From positions 4,642,501 to 4,706,500 of the forward strand of contig NC_134948.1 of NCBI RefSeq assembly GCF_051020765.1: DNA of 64,000 nt. The letters are read 5' to 3'. Both the position numbers and the translations under genes were made by a program. A model generated the notes under the pieces. It had not been told where the DNA came from. It saw nothing but the letters and a program-made list of their open reading frames with translations, and did no database searches. This DNA is from Lasioglossum baleicum (taxonomy: Eukaryota > Arthropoda > Insecta > Hymenoptera > Halictidae). This document shows, piece by piece, positions 47,800 to 56,383 of this stretch (the first letter of the stretch is position 1; every line of letters starts with the position of its first letter).

Positions 47800-47962
47800 C
47801 TGCAACAAACCAATTCACACAATCGTCAGCATCGTACACGAAAACCATTTCATACTCAGCCCGATTATCTCGGTTGCCGTTCGTCACAGAAACAGCAACC
47901 GAGACATTCGGTTAATACAGCTCTACTAGTTGCACATTGTAAACTACGAAAGCAATACATAC

Positions 47963-48447
47963 TTCTTCATGATCATCTCGGAAGCGCCCTTGGTGAAGAG
48001 CCTGTATCCACCGCCTTTCCTCGGTACGACGGTGGACATGCTCTTCCTAACGCTATTGAACGTGTAGACCCGCGTGAAGGTTTCCTCCGGTTGATCGTCC
48101 CGTATCGTTTGATAGTTCATGCCCAGGGCTACTACGAATCCAAGTAAGGCACATTCGGTTTTATTGCCGACCTGAAGCGGCAACTCTGTAGGGTCTTGCG
48201 AGGGCATTATTCTGGATGTGTACGCTGAATTTATGGAGATCGCCTGAATGATTAGGTTGCCGACGTGGTTCGGAATGTCCGAGAACTTGGGGGCCGACTT
48301 GGCCATCTTCTCGCATATGTACGAGTGAACGACGGTCATCCGGTTGGTTGTCAGGGTACCAGTCTTGTCCGAACAGATTGCCGTTGCGTTGCCCATCGTT
48401 TCGCAAGCGTCCAAGTGACGTACCAGGTTGTTGTCTTTCATCATTTT
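47963..48447 (-). CDS. PMCA: PMCA exon 8: phosphorylation site and nucleotide-binding domain
   Basis: This exon is 485 nt and covers residues 427-587 plus two bases of codon 588. The start KMMKDNNLVRHLDACETMG leads into ICSDKTGTLTTNRM, with D453 as the aspartate phosphorylated in every catalytic cycle. The nucleotide-binding domain follows, including VGNKTECALLGFV and RLFTKGASEMIMKK, with K579 of KGAS as the ATP-site lysine. The acceptor is GTTGACAG and the donor GTATGT. All catalytic residues that can be checked are intact, so this is a functional gene and not a pseudogene. Confidence 0.97.
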
Positions 48448-48560
48448 CTGTCAACGATTAGAAACGTACACGCTTTTGCTAAACTCTGTACAGTTTTCTT
48501 TTTTTTTCTCTCGACGATCTTCGAGCAACAGAGAGACAATAAAATAGTGGATTCTGTTAC

Positions 48561-48943
48561 CTTAACGGAATAAGCGAGAGACAACGTGACTGCTAGAGGA
48601 AGACCTTCGGGAACGGCGACTACCAGTACCGTTACACCGATGATCAAATGCCGCACCAGATCACCGGCGTACGTATTCTTCCAAGGTTTCCCCTCTATAA
48701 CGAACGTCGTTACGCAGAACTGAATGACTAGAATGAGAACGGTAAGCACTGCTATGGTCGAGCCGGCGTAACCGATTTGTATGGCGAGTTTAGTTAGCTT
48801 GGCTTGGAGAACACTCTTCTCTTTCTTCCCTTCTCCACCACCGCCGCCGCCACCGCCGCCGTCACCTTGTTGATGCTCTCCGGACTCCGCTTTACCTCCG
48901 CTGCTTACATGGCTGTTTCCAGTGATCTCACCAGCTTCGTCCC
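48561..48943 (-). CDS. PMCA: PMCA exon 7: Gly-rich loop, TM3 and TM4 with PEGLP
   Basis: This exon is 383 nt and covers residues 299-426. It starts GDEAGEITGNSHVSS after an AATGAAG acceptor chosen by frame: the open frame meets a TAG a few codons upstream, and this AG is the one that restores phase 1. A nine-glycine tract (QQGD, nine Gly, EGKKEKS) precedes KSVLQAKLTKLAIQIGYAGS. TM3 and then TM4 follow, the latter with AVPEGLPLAVTLSLAYSVK. E411 in PEGLP is the TM4 Ca2+-site residue of the family. The donor is GTAACA after the final AAG. The Gly tract is encoded by GGC/GGT repeats and is likely length-variable. Confidence 0.93.
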
Positions 48944-51260
48944 CTTCATTTGCAACATAGGAAACGATCTAGTCAATCGTCCTTCGACGGACGCGTTCGC
49001 CTCGGAAGCTCGATGCCTGCTCCCTCGCAACAAACTGTCGCAGGTGTCACTCTCGAATCGACCAACACCACGATTGTTCGAAAAATCGGTTCAACGGTGA
49101 AACGGTCACGAGTCCTCGTAAAACGAGCAGGCATCGAGCCCCCTTGTAACACTTAGAGCTATAGTACGCTTACACCTTCTAATCGTGTCTACTAGGCAGC
49201 GATACACAGGTGATTACTTAGATCAACGATCAGTATCCTTACTTAGAAGGGCAAGAAGTTTCGTGAACGATACACAACAAGTATACATAAGCGAAAATAG
49301 AATAATAATAAGGAGGTGATTTAAAGGGGCAGTGACAATTATACGTAAAGAACATATACGTGGAGGAAAATCAAGGACGTAATAGAAGACCATTTTCTTT
49401 TTTTGTTGCTGTAATGCTAAAGAACAGAAGCTCGTACGGTAATCGAGTAGCCGGCTAAGTATTCCAAATGCAGAAGAAACCATTGCTGTTAAAGAAACAT
49501 TCAAAGAGATATGTATATAATAAACGTGGTAGAAGAAGGTACAGAGAAGCACGGACGAAACAATCGTGTCTACCTCGGTCACACGGATCATCCGTTTACG
49601 GAAGATCGTTGGCAAAATTAAAAAATAGACTGACCCGGATCAACGCAAACAACTCTCAAAAATCTATAGGCGAGAACAGAGTGTGTGCAGTAAGAAAAAT
49701 GAGACAGAGTGAATAGTCATAGATACGAAATGAAAATATAGTGTCTCTATCGCGTTGTCTTTCTCTCTGTGGCGTAATTTTCTATCCTCCTTTAAAAGAG
49801 AAAACTTCACAAAATCAAAGGGGGAGCGAGTCACAGAGAGAGAGAGCAAGAGAGAGATTGAGAGAGAGAAGAGAAGTAGAGAGATAGAAAAATAATATTA
49901 CGTATAGAAATATTGTGAAGTAAATTAAACGCGGGCGTGCTCATTGAATGTACAAGTACACGCTCAACACCGAAAAATGATTGACAGTAATAATTTATGA
50001 TAGTGCTTTTTATTCACCTGTTAATGACTTCTTCTTCCGCTGCTTCTTAGCCTCTAGATAAAAAAACGCATGCAAAATAAAATCGATTAGCAATCTATCT
50101 AAAAATGTAATATGCCAGGAATAAGTTACGCCATATTCGTAATTTAATATTCTAAGTATCTTGGTATCAGGTCTTTGTGGGACTCGGCTTAATTTCTAAA
50201 GTGGACAGCCCAGAAGGTTCTCGGCTCTAAACCATTCTCGGAAGCAAGACTCATCGACTCTAGTCGCAATGCCGATGGCTGTCTCGATACAGCGTTGTCT
50301 TTAGCGAGGTGTGTGCGTGTCAAACAAAATCAGCCTTCCAGGTTGTGCGACAACAAAAAAAAAAACATGAAAAAAGACATACACGACAACACAAGTCACA
50401 AGAAAGCAAATCCCAAGTCTTCGACTATTTCGACAATTTGTTGTGTACGGAGGTGGATTTTCGCCGTTCGACCGGAGCCTCTTTTCCTGTTCAATCGACG
50501 GCGAGAATCAACCGTGGTAAACAAATACTAAAAAGCTAGTCTTCTTTTGCGATCGTTCGACAAAAAAAAATAATGTTGTGCGGAACATATACAGGACAGG
50601 AAAACAAACATTTACAGTAAAATGCAAACTAACGTGATCGTTAACATGCCAGTCAAGTGAGAGATAATATAATACTTAACCATTCTCTAACGTCAAACAC
50701 CACGTGATCGAATTCGTGGTAAACGTGTGAGATTACAAGAAATAATTTTACTCCTTCTCGATCAATCGCTTTTCTTTTTTTTTCTCCTCGTTTGCGAATA
50801 GCAATTAGTAAACAGTAAATCATTTAAAGAGCGACACTAAAGCATGCCAAAGAAATTAAAGAGTAATATAAGTAGAACTAAATTCATAGAGAAATGTGTT
50901 CACACCAATTATAAAATAAATACCATGCTCTCATTGTTGTTTCTCTACGATTGCACTTACGGTTAAGTCATGCGTGCGAAAACTTTTTGCATCGGTTGCT
51001 ACTACTGTTTAGAAACCGTATTGAATAAATCTCTAATAATCGACTCGCTCGATATAATTCTACAATAGAGAAGTGACGAAAGATCTTTTCATAGTCAGCA
51101 TTGTCATTCTCAAAAGAAACTCTATGGAAATGGAAATAAATACGTGTGTATGCACTATACTATGCTATGCTATTCTACTCGGAAAGTAATCCCGTAAATT
51201 TCAGAGACCATCGAGAGGCAGCGATTTTCTGTCCACCGCGAACGCCGCGGGTCCACGTAC
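48944..51260 (-). other. PMCA introns 5 and 6 around the 36-bp micro-exon
   Basis: AT-richer intronic DNA with a GA tract at 49831-49880. Apart from exon 6 (50018-50053) I see no other exon or interspersed element. Confidence 0.8.
50018..50053 (-). CDS. PMCA: PMCA exon 6: 36-bp basic micro-exon (possible cassette)
   Basis: This is a 36-nt exon with acceptor TTTTTTTATCTAG and donor GTGAAT. It joins exon 5 in phase 1 and leaves in phase 1. It encodes EAKKQRKKKSLT (residues 287-298), so the protein reads KMKKEAKKQRKKKSLTGDEA through the junctions. It is a strongly basic insert at the site A position in front of TM3. Because it is exactly 12 codons, skipping it would keep the frame and remove seven Lys or Arg residues. 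Introns of 1207 and 1074 bp flank it, unusually long for this part of the gene. Inclusion or skipping cannot be judged from DNA alone. Confidence 0.85.
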
Positions 51261-51395
51261 CTTTCTTCATTTTCTTGATTTCTTGCTCTTGGTGATCAAC
51301 GGCAGCACCCAACAACGTAAAGATAATTCCAGCCTGCGAGTTAACGCCTACCGCGGTTACTAACATTTTTCCGGAGCCCTCCATCACGTGAGTAC
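51261..51395 (-). CDS. PMCA: PMCA exon 5: actuator domain, second half
   Basis: This exon is 135 nt and phase-neutral (enters and leaves in phase 1), covering residues 242-286. It encodes GTHVMEGSGKMLVTAVGVNS, QAGIIFTLLGAA and VDHQEQEIKKMKK. The acceptor is GCCGCAG and the donor GTACGT. The basic, charged end leads into the membrane-proximal part of the TM2-TM3 loop, which in vertebrate PMCAs binds acidic phospholipids and is the location of alternative splice site A (established for the vertebrate family). The reading frame stays open past the donor for another 26 codons, but that extension is not PMCA-like and is treated as intron. Confidence 0.94.
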
Positions 51396-51476
51396 CTGCG
51401 GCAAAAAGATAATAATCGTTAACGACAACGGAACGGATTCTCGAGCCATCGATTTTTAGTCAAATGGAATACTCAC

Positions 51477-51612
51477 CCGAGAGTACCATGGGATCGAACG
51501 ATTCCCCTTTCTTTACATGGTCTGACTCTCCGGTTAAACTGGACTCGTCCACTTTCAGATCGTTGCTCTGTATAAGGACACCGTCCGCTGGCAGCAGGTC
51601 TCCATACTTTAT
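51477..51612 (-). CDS. PMCA: PMCA exon 4: actuator domain with TGES
   Basis: This exon is 136 nt and encodes residues 197-241 plus the first base of codon 242. It opens IKYGDLLPADGVLIQSNDLK and carries VDESSLTGES, so the TGES dephosphorylation motif of P-type ATPases is at residues 223-226. It ends SDHVKKGESFDPMVLSG across the junction. The acceptor is CGATTTAG and the donor GTGAGT. The exon is too short to show up as an obvious open frame and was recovered from frame and phase continuity between exons 3 and 5. Confidence 0.95.
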
Positions 51613-51719
51613 CTAAATCGAGCAGAATCAATTTTTCCTTTGTATCGTAAAAAATCTTCGTGCCCGGCGTGTTTCGTTAGTAAAAAATCGATGTTGGCAG
51701 AGGTTGCCGTTGCACCTAC

Positions 51720-51946
51720 CTGACATATGTCGCCGACAACAATATCAGACACAGCTACCTGTTTGACCTCCCCTTGTCGAATAACAGAGAATTTGTGTTC
51801 CCCTTCTATTCGACTTTGGAGGCCTCTAAATTGTCTTTCCTTAGAATAATCATTGAAAGCTGTTACTATTACCACCACGATCACAGAAATCAATATAGCG
51901 AGTCCTTCGATCCAGCCATACTTCGCCTCGTCTTCTTCCATCGAAG
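51720..51946 (-). CDS. PMCA: PMCA exon 3: TM2 and start of the actuator loop
   Basis: This exon is 227 nt, with acceptor TTTTGCAG and donor GTAGGT. It completes codon 121 and runs to Q196, ending in phase 0. It encodes EEDEAKYGWIEG and then TM2 at about residues 134-155 (LAILISVIVVVIVTAF). NDYSKERQFRGLQSRIEGEH follows, the signature stretch at the start of the PMCA cytosolic TM2-TM3 loop, which forms the actuator domain together with exons 4-7. The intron on its 3' side is only 107 bp. Confidence 0.95.
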
Positions 51947-52499
51947 CTGCAAAATTTCCAAAACAAGACGAGTTCTCGAGATTATCCTCTCGACAACGGT
52001 TTCCTCGAAACTTGTTACATGCAAATATTCCATTACAACCGAGCCACGTGACCGCTCAACGTCCTGACACATGCCGCCAACAGATTTCGCCTCTTATCAA
52101 ACCATTATGTAATGCTATGTTATGAAATGTGTGAAAAGTATTTTTTTATCAGGTATATTATCGATGCTACTTCTTATAATTGTACGAGATCTGAGCATGG
52201 TGTGTCCATTATCCAATGATTAAAGAATATCAGCAAAAGATTGTAGATTGTATGTACAGAGTGACTCGGCTAAGTGGAATCGGCCGAGTATTCGTGTTAT
52301 TTATTGCTGTACGAGGACAAAATTATGCTATTTCGAGGGGCACGTGTCACGCCAGGAAGAGTTCTTTTTCAAGGTCACGCGCTTGTCGAAAATCGCGTGA
52401 TTTTGATCCAAGAATATTTTTCATACAGCGTTAAATGTTACGGTTATTTGGCCGAACCCGTTTAACCGAGACACTCGGTATCACGGAATTGTTACTTAC
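51947..52499 (-). other. PMCA intron 2
   Basis: 553 bp, of which about 40 percent is the TA-flanked MITE at 52257-52478. The rest is AT-rich and featureless. Confidence 0.85.
52257..52478. mobile_element. 222-bp MITE with TA flanks, next to a PMCA splice donor
   Basis: Left CAGAGTGACTCGGCTAAGTG and right, reverse-complemented, CCGAGTGTCTCGGTTAAACG are followed on both sides by TCGGCC. TA is present at 52255-52256 and 52479-52480. It occupies PMCA intron 2, and its right end is 22 bp from the last base of exon 2. Confidence 0.7.
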
Positions 52500-52703
52500 G
52501 TCCCGTCGATTCGTCTTCATCTGCTGGGTGATAAAAGCTAAGACCTAACGAAACCAATGCTGCTACTTCCAAGATGATTAACGTAACATCTTGCAAAGCC
52601 TCCCACACTAGTTGTAGAAACGTTTTTGGTGGTTTTGGAGGTATTAGATTCGAACCAAATGTGTCTCGTCTATGTTGGATATCCGCCGCTGATCCACTGA
52701 GAC
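52500..52703 (-). CDS. PMCA: PMCA exon 2: cation-ATPase N domain and TM1
   Basis: This exon is 204 nt, with acceptor CATTGTTAG and donor GTAAGT. It encodes residues 53-120 plus the first base of codon 121. It opens GLSGSAADIQHRRDTFG, the strongly conserved PMCA segment that precedes the first membrane helix. IPPKPPKTF follows, then TM1 at about residues 88-109 (ALQDVTLIILEVAALVSL). The last residues (PADEDESTG) form the short TM1-TM2 linker, which is variable between species. A palindromic transposon-derived element ends 22 bp inside the following intron. Confidence 0.95.
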
Positions 52704-52820
52704 CTAACAATGAAACAAACACAGTTTTATTCAAGCGCACATTAGAACACTGTTTCCGCAAAGATTATTTTTGAAATAAACAAAAATTAAGCACAAAGAG
52801 GAACAGCTGTGCGACCTTAC

Positions 52821-53098
52821 CTTCACTGGGTGAAGTATATAGCTTTTTACAAATCTCCTGCACACCACCGTAGCTATTGAGTTTATTGACACCTTCGCGT
52901 CCCCGGAGCTCCATGAGCTCGCGAAGTTGCTTGAGAGTGACACCATATTGGGCCGGTCGGCCGTCTATTGTTGCCATTTTGCCTCGTCCACCAAGGTTGG
53001 CCTAAGCCAACTCCACTGCGCTTCGTAAAGTTAGCAGCTCCTATTATTCTCTGGTGTCACTGACACCACTGGCCTCCAGTAAATTGGAGGACCAACAG
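52821..53098 (-). CDS. PMCA: PMCA exon 1: 5'UTR end plus N-terminus (coding 52821-52977)
   Basis: The ATG at 52977-52975 sits in a good context (AAAATGG) and opens MATIDGRPAQYGVTLKQLRE, the conserved cytosolic N-terminus of animal PMCAs. Coding is 157 nt (residues 1-52 and the first base of codon 53) and ends in CCCAGTGAAG before a GTAAGG donor. Upstream of the ATG is about 121 nt of 5'UTR, preceded by a pyrimidine-rich acceptor (TTTCTGTTTCAG) at 53099-53100. At least one further non-coding 5' exon must therefore exist upstream. The start is chosen because it gives the family N-terminus. Confidence 0.93.
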
Positions 53099-55505
53099 CT
53101 GAAACAGAAAAACAAACAGCTTCGTGAACACATTGCATATCCAATTGCGGTGTATCTCTCAGCAACACACCAAACAAGGAGCAGGGGTCATTAGCGTATA
53201 ATAAAATGAACCGAATCATAGTTATATATAAGCCTATGGTCGCACGAATGCAAATAGGTGTGTCATTCTCTGATAATGATATTCGCAGGCCTATGCTTCG
53301 CATCGGCAATAAACACAGACATAAAACCCTAACGGCTATACTACTATCGATAGTACAAACACTGGGAAGAATATTTCAGGGAGGGAATAATCCCAGTGTC
53401 CGCTGTGGCCTGTTATTCGAAGGCCTGACACAAGAAATCTGCAGAACCGTGAAGGTTACAGATAGCTCGAGCGCGTGTCACCCACAATAGATATTTTAAG
53501 CCTGTCCCAGGTGTCGAGGGACTGGAAACGAGAGAATTCGGTAGCCAAGACACAGAGAGAGAGAGAGAGATAGAAGGAATTTCCGGAGACACAACAGGGA
53601 AAATCGGTGTCGATGAACCCGACACACATTTATCGACTGGTCAGCGTCGAGGAACGCGTAGGAGGCTTCTAGAGTAAGATCGCACGGCGTGTTTCGGTGT
53701 CTGGGAACGTGGCTAGCCACTCGGCTGTCACCGAACGCCGACACGGTTTTGAGGTTATGTGCGGCTGGCCGTTGAAGTCCGGAGCTGCTCGTTACCGAAG
53801 ATCCTGGACACAGAACCGGACGGTCACTTCCGAAATTCTGTCACGACGAGGAAGAACAACGGGACCGAGCGATTGAACGGGCGGCATCATCGATACTCGG
53901 GTCTAAAAATAACACTGACCGCGGGGACAGAGACGGGAACGACCATACATACATACATACACACACATACACATACACAGAGGACAGGTAAGTAGAGAGA
54001 CAGAACGAGAGCGAGAAAGAGATAGAAGAACGAGAGAAAGAGGGAGAAACTGTGATCCGTTTACCTTCTGGTGACAGTGTACGCGTTAACGTGGAGAGCG
54101 GATCGCGAATTCGCATGCAAACCGATCTCTCTTGTCACTGACACGGTCCCTCGAGCTTCATTCTTCCCTGCCGATTCTCGCGGAACGTGGAAAACCCGAT
54201 TCGCCGACCACACAATCCAGTAGCAGTGAACCTGTGGTCGCCACGGAAAGGCGTGTTAAGTGAAATAAGCCATTAGCAAAGCGGTAATCGATTCGTGTTG
54301 CCCTCTAGCCGCTCGCACGCGTACTGCGCCAAGTTCACTATTTTCCTCGGGACTCAGGATTCGGGATCCCACGAAACTCGAATCGCACAGCGCTGGATCA
54401 AACAACGTGGCCGCACAGGGAGAGCCAGTCGGCGAATCAGTTTCTCGAACACACAATCGAAACTATTTGCATACCCGATGCTCTTTAATTGTCGTTCACG
54501 ATTTCCGATTAATTGCCAGATTTTACAGCGAATTCACAATTGACCGGAACCGATCTCCGCACCGTACGATTTTCTTCGCAGGAATTTTTTTTAATGTTCC
54601 GGGAGTACAAACCTTTGTGGATCAGACAAGTGATTTCGTTTCGAATCCCGGAGGCCATAGAACACGTCGCGGGAAACGCAGGGCCGAGGGTGAAACGGGT
54701 CTTCCGAGTGTTCCCGACTGGTTTCGATTGGGCGCGTGCAATCGAATCGATCGCGGAGAGGAGAGATTGAACTCGATCGGGAAGATCCGGCTCTCTCGGC
54801 GTGGCTTGTCGCGGAACGAGTGTCCTGTCACCGGAACAATGCTTGTTTCGCATTGGCTGATCTACGAGACCGTGGAACGTGGAACACGGGAGCGCGAGAG
54901 GAGTCGCGACGCATCGCACGTCGTGTCTCGCGATCGACTGAGCCGACCGCGGCTCCCCGCGCATTTTCACTTGGAAAGTTCAACCTGATTCATTCATCGC
55001 GTTTACGTAATTTTTACTCACAACTCTATTTTCATCCCATTACAAGGCGGCCGTCGCGCCGGTTAAACAACTGGTTTTTCGCGGCGAGCATATTCCTTTT
55101 GTAACGAGAGTCCCGCGGACACGGACGGTGATGTAATGGCCGGGGTGACGATCGCGCGCGAGCTTGTCTTTCAATTAATTCATCATCGACGGCTCGACAA
55201 ATTCGTCGGGATAATTGCATCACACAATTGTTTCTGCTCGGGGCGAGAGCTTCTCGATGGAGACGCGCGCGCGTACGCGTAGATAAGCACGGGTTATGGG
55301 CAGGGCACTAAATATAATAGGCGGACAATATAATTAGGGTTGCCAGATCTTTGATATGAGTCCTCTATATTTGAACTTGATCTCCTGTATCACACATATT
55401 TGAATAGCATATAACTTTCAAAAATCTCTTTGTTTGAATAAATCAGTTTAAAATGTGCTGTGCACAATTTACTGGAACTCCTATGTTTTCAGCCTATCTC
55501 ATATA
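53099..55505 (-). other. upstream of PMCA exon 1: intron and probable 5' region
   Basis: Contains an ACACTGGGA/TCCCAGTGT inverted pair at 53358-53402, a GA tract and (ACAT)n at 53.94-54.05 kb, and CpG-rich DNA free of interspersed elements at 53.6-55.3 kb, which is where I would place the promoter. No coding frame is credible. Confidence 0.5.
54066..54139 (-). promoter_or_regulatory. PMCA: speculative first non-coding exon or promoter of PMCA
   Basis: Reading the minus strand, a TCAGTG resembling the arthropod initiator lies at 54141-54136. A good donor (CACCAGAAG before GTAAAC) follows at 54065. Together they would make a first exon of about 74 nt feeding the acceptor at 53099. The surrounding DNA is CpG-rich and free of interspersed elements. 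This is only one of several possible 5' exons. Confidence 0.25.
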
Positions 55506-56139
55506 CAGGGTGTTCACGCGATTACTAGCCAGCGTTTTCCTTGTAAATAGCAAATATTAGAAAAAAAATGTAAAAGGTAAAAGTAGTGCTGTTTTTCATA
55601 TGCAACACAATGGCGTATGTGACTTCTTTGTGTTTATACTATTTTGTTAGATATGAAGGTCACCTTCATTTTTTTTTAAATGGAACGAGGTATTTTTTAA
55701 TACATCAATCGATGCAGCTGGACATTCGTTATAAAAAAAGTACTAACCTATGTTCGTCGGAAAGTTAGCAGGAGATATTTCAATTTAAATAATTCGAAAA
55801 CACCATTGGTGTCGTACTAAAACGTTACACAAGTAAGTAAACGAAATATCTCTTTACATTGAAATATCTCCTGAACTACTGACTTTTCGACATACATGGG
55901 TTAGTACTTTTTTATAACGAATATCCAGCTGCGTCGATTGATGTATTAAAAAATACCTCATTCCATTTAAAAAAAAATGAAGGTGACCTTCATATCTCTG
56001 AAAAAATTACATAAAAACAAGAATTTTTTTGGTACCGTATGAGCCCCATTTTACCATTCAACTTTGTCCTTCAGACATTTGACGCATCTTTAAAAACAGC
56101 AAAGATACTCAAGGTGGTCAAGTTAGGTGAAATACCCTG
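55506..56139. mobile_element. 634-bp palindromic MITE, CAGGGTGTTCAC end
   Basis: The arms at about 55650-55790 and 55855-56000 are near-complete inverse copies. Shared pieces are ATGAAGGTCACCTTCATTTT, AATACATCAATCGATGCAGC, TTCGTTATAAAAAAAGTACT and AGGAGATATTTCAAT. The ends are CAGGGTGTTCACGCGATTAC and, reverse-complemented, CAGGGTATTTCACCTAACTT, each with TA directly outside. It is non-coding. It shares the GAAGGTCACCTT motif with the element at 43886. Confidence 0.85.
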
Positions 56140-56166
56140 TATAATAGACCCGGCATAGGTATAGTA

Positions 56167-56383
56167 TTAGGTTGTCCCAAAAGTTTCTTCCGGAATGAGA
56201 TCCTTTAATATTGCTAAATAAATATTAGGTTGTCCCAAAAGTTGGTTTTCGATGCATGCACATAATGCAAATTCATATTAAGAAGTACTAAAAAATATTA
56301 ACATAAACATTATCGTATTGTTTGTATTTATTTAGCGACATTAAAGGAACACATTCCGGAAAGAAACTTTTGGGACAACCTAA
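56167..56383. mobile_element. mariner-type MITE with internal third terminus
   Basis: The ends are TTAGGTTGTCCCAAAAGTTT and its inverse. About 57 bp of inverted repeat runs to CTAAATAAATA, with TA at 56165-56166 and 56384-56385. A third copy of the same end, TTAGGTTGTCCCAAAAGTTG, also after TA, starts at 56225. The structure therefore looks like one element inserted into, or recombined with, another. Confidence 0.85.

Noticed and set aside
51175..51260. Continuation of the exon 5 frame past its donor (TWTRGVRGGQ...)
   Set aside because: Not PMCA-like; the GTACGT donor, the phase and the match to exons 6 and 7 argue for intron.
53980..53998. Strong plus-strand splice donor ACAG|GTAAGT
   Set aside because: No credible plus-strand exon precedes it; the DNA before it is an (ACAT/ACAC)n repeat.
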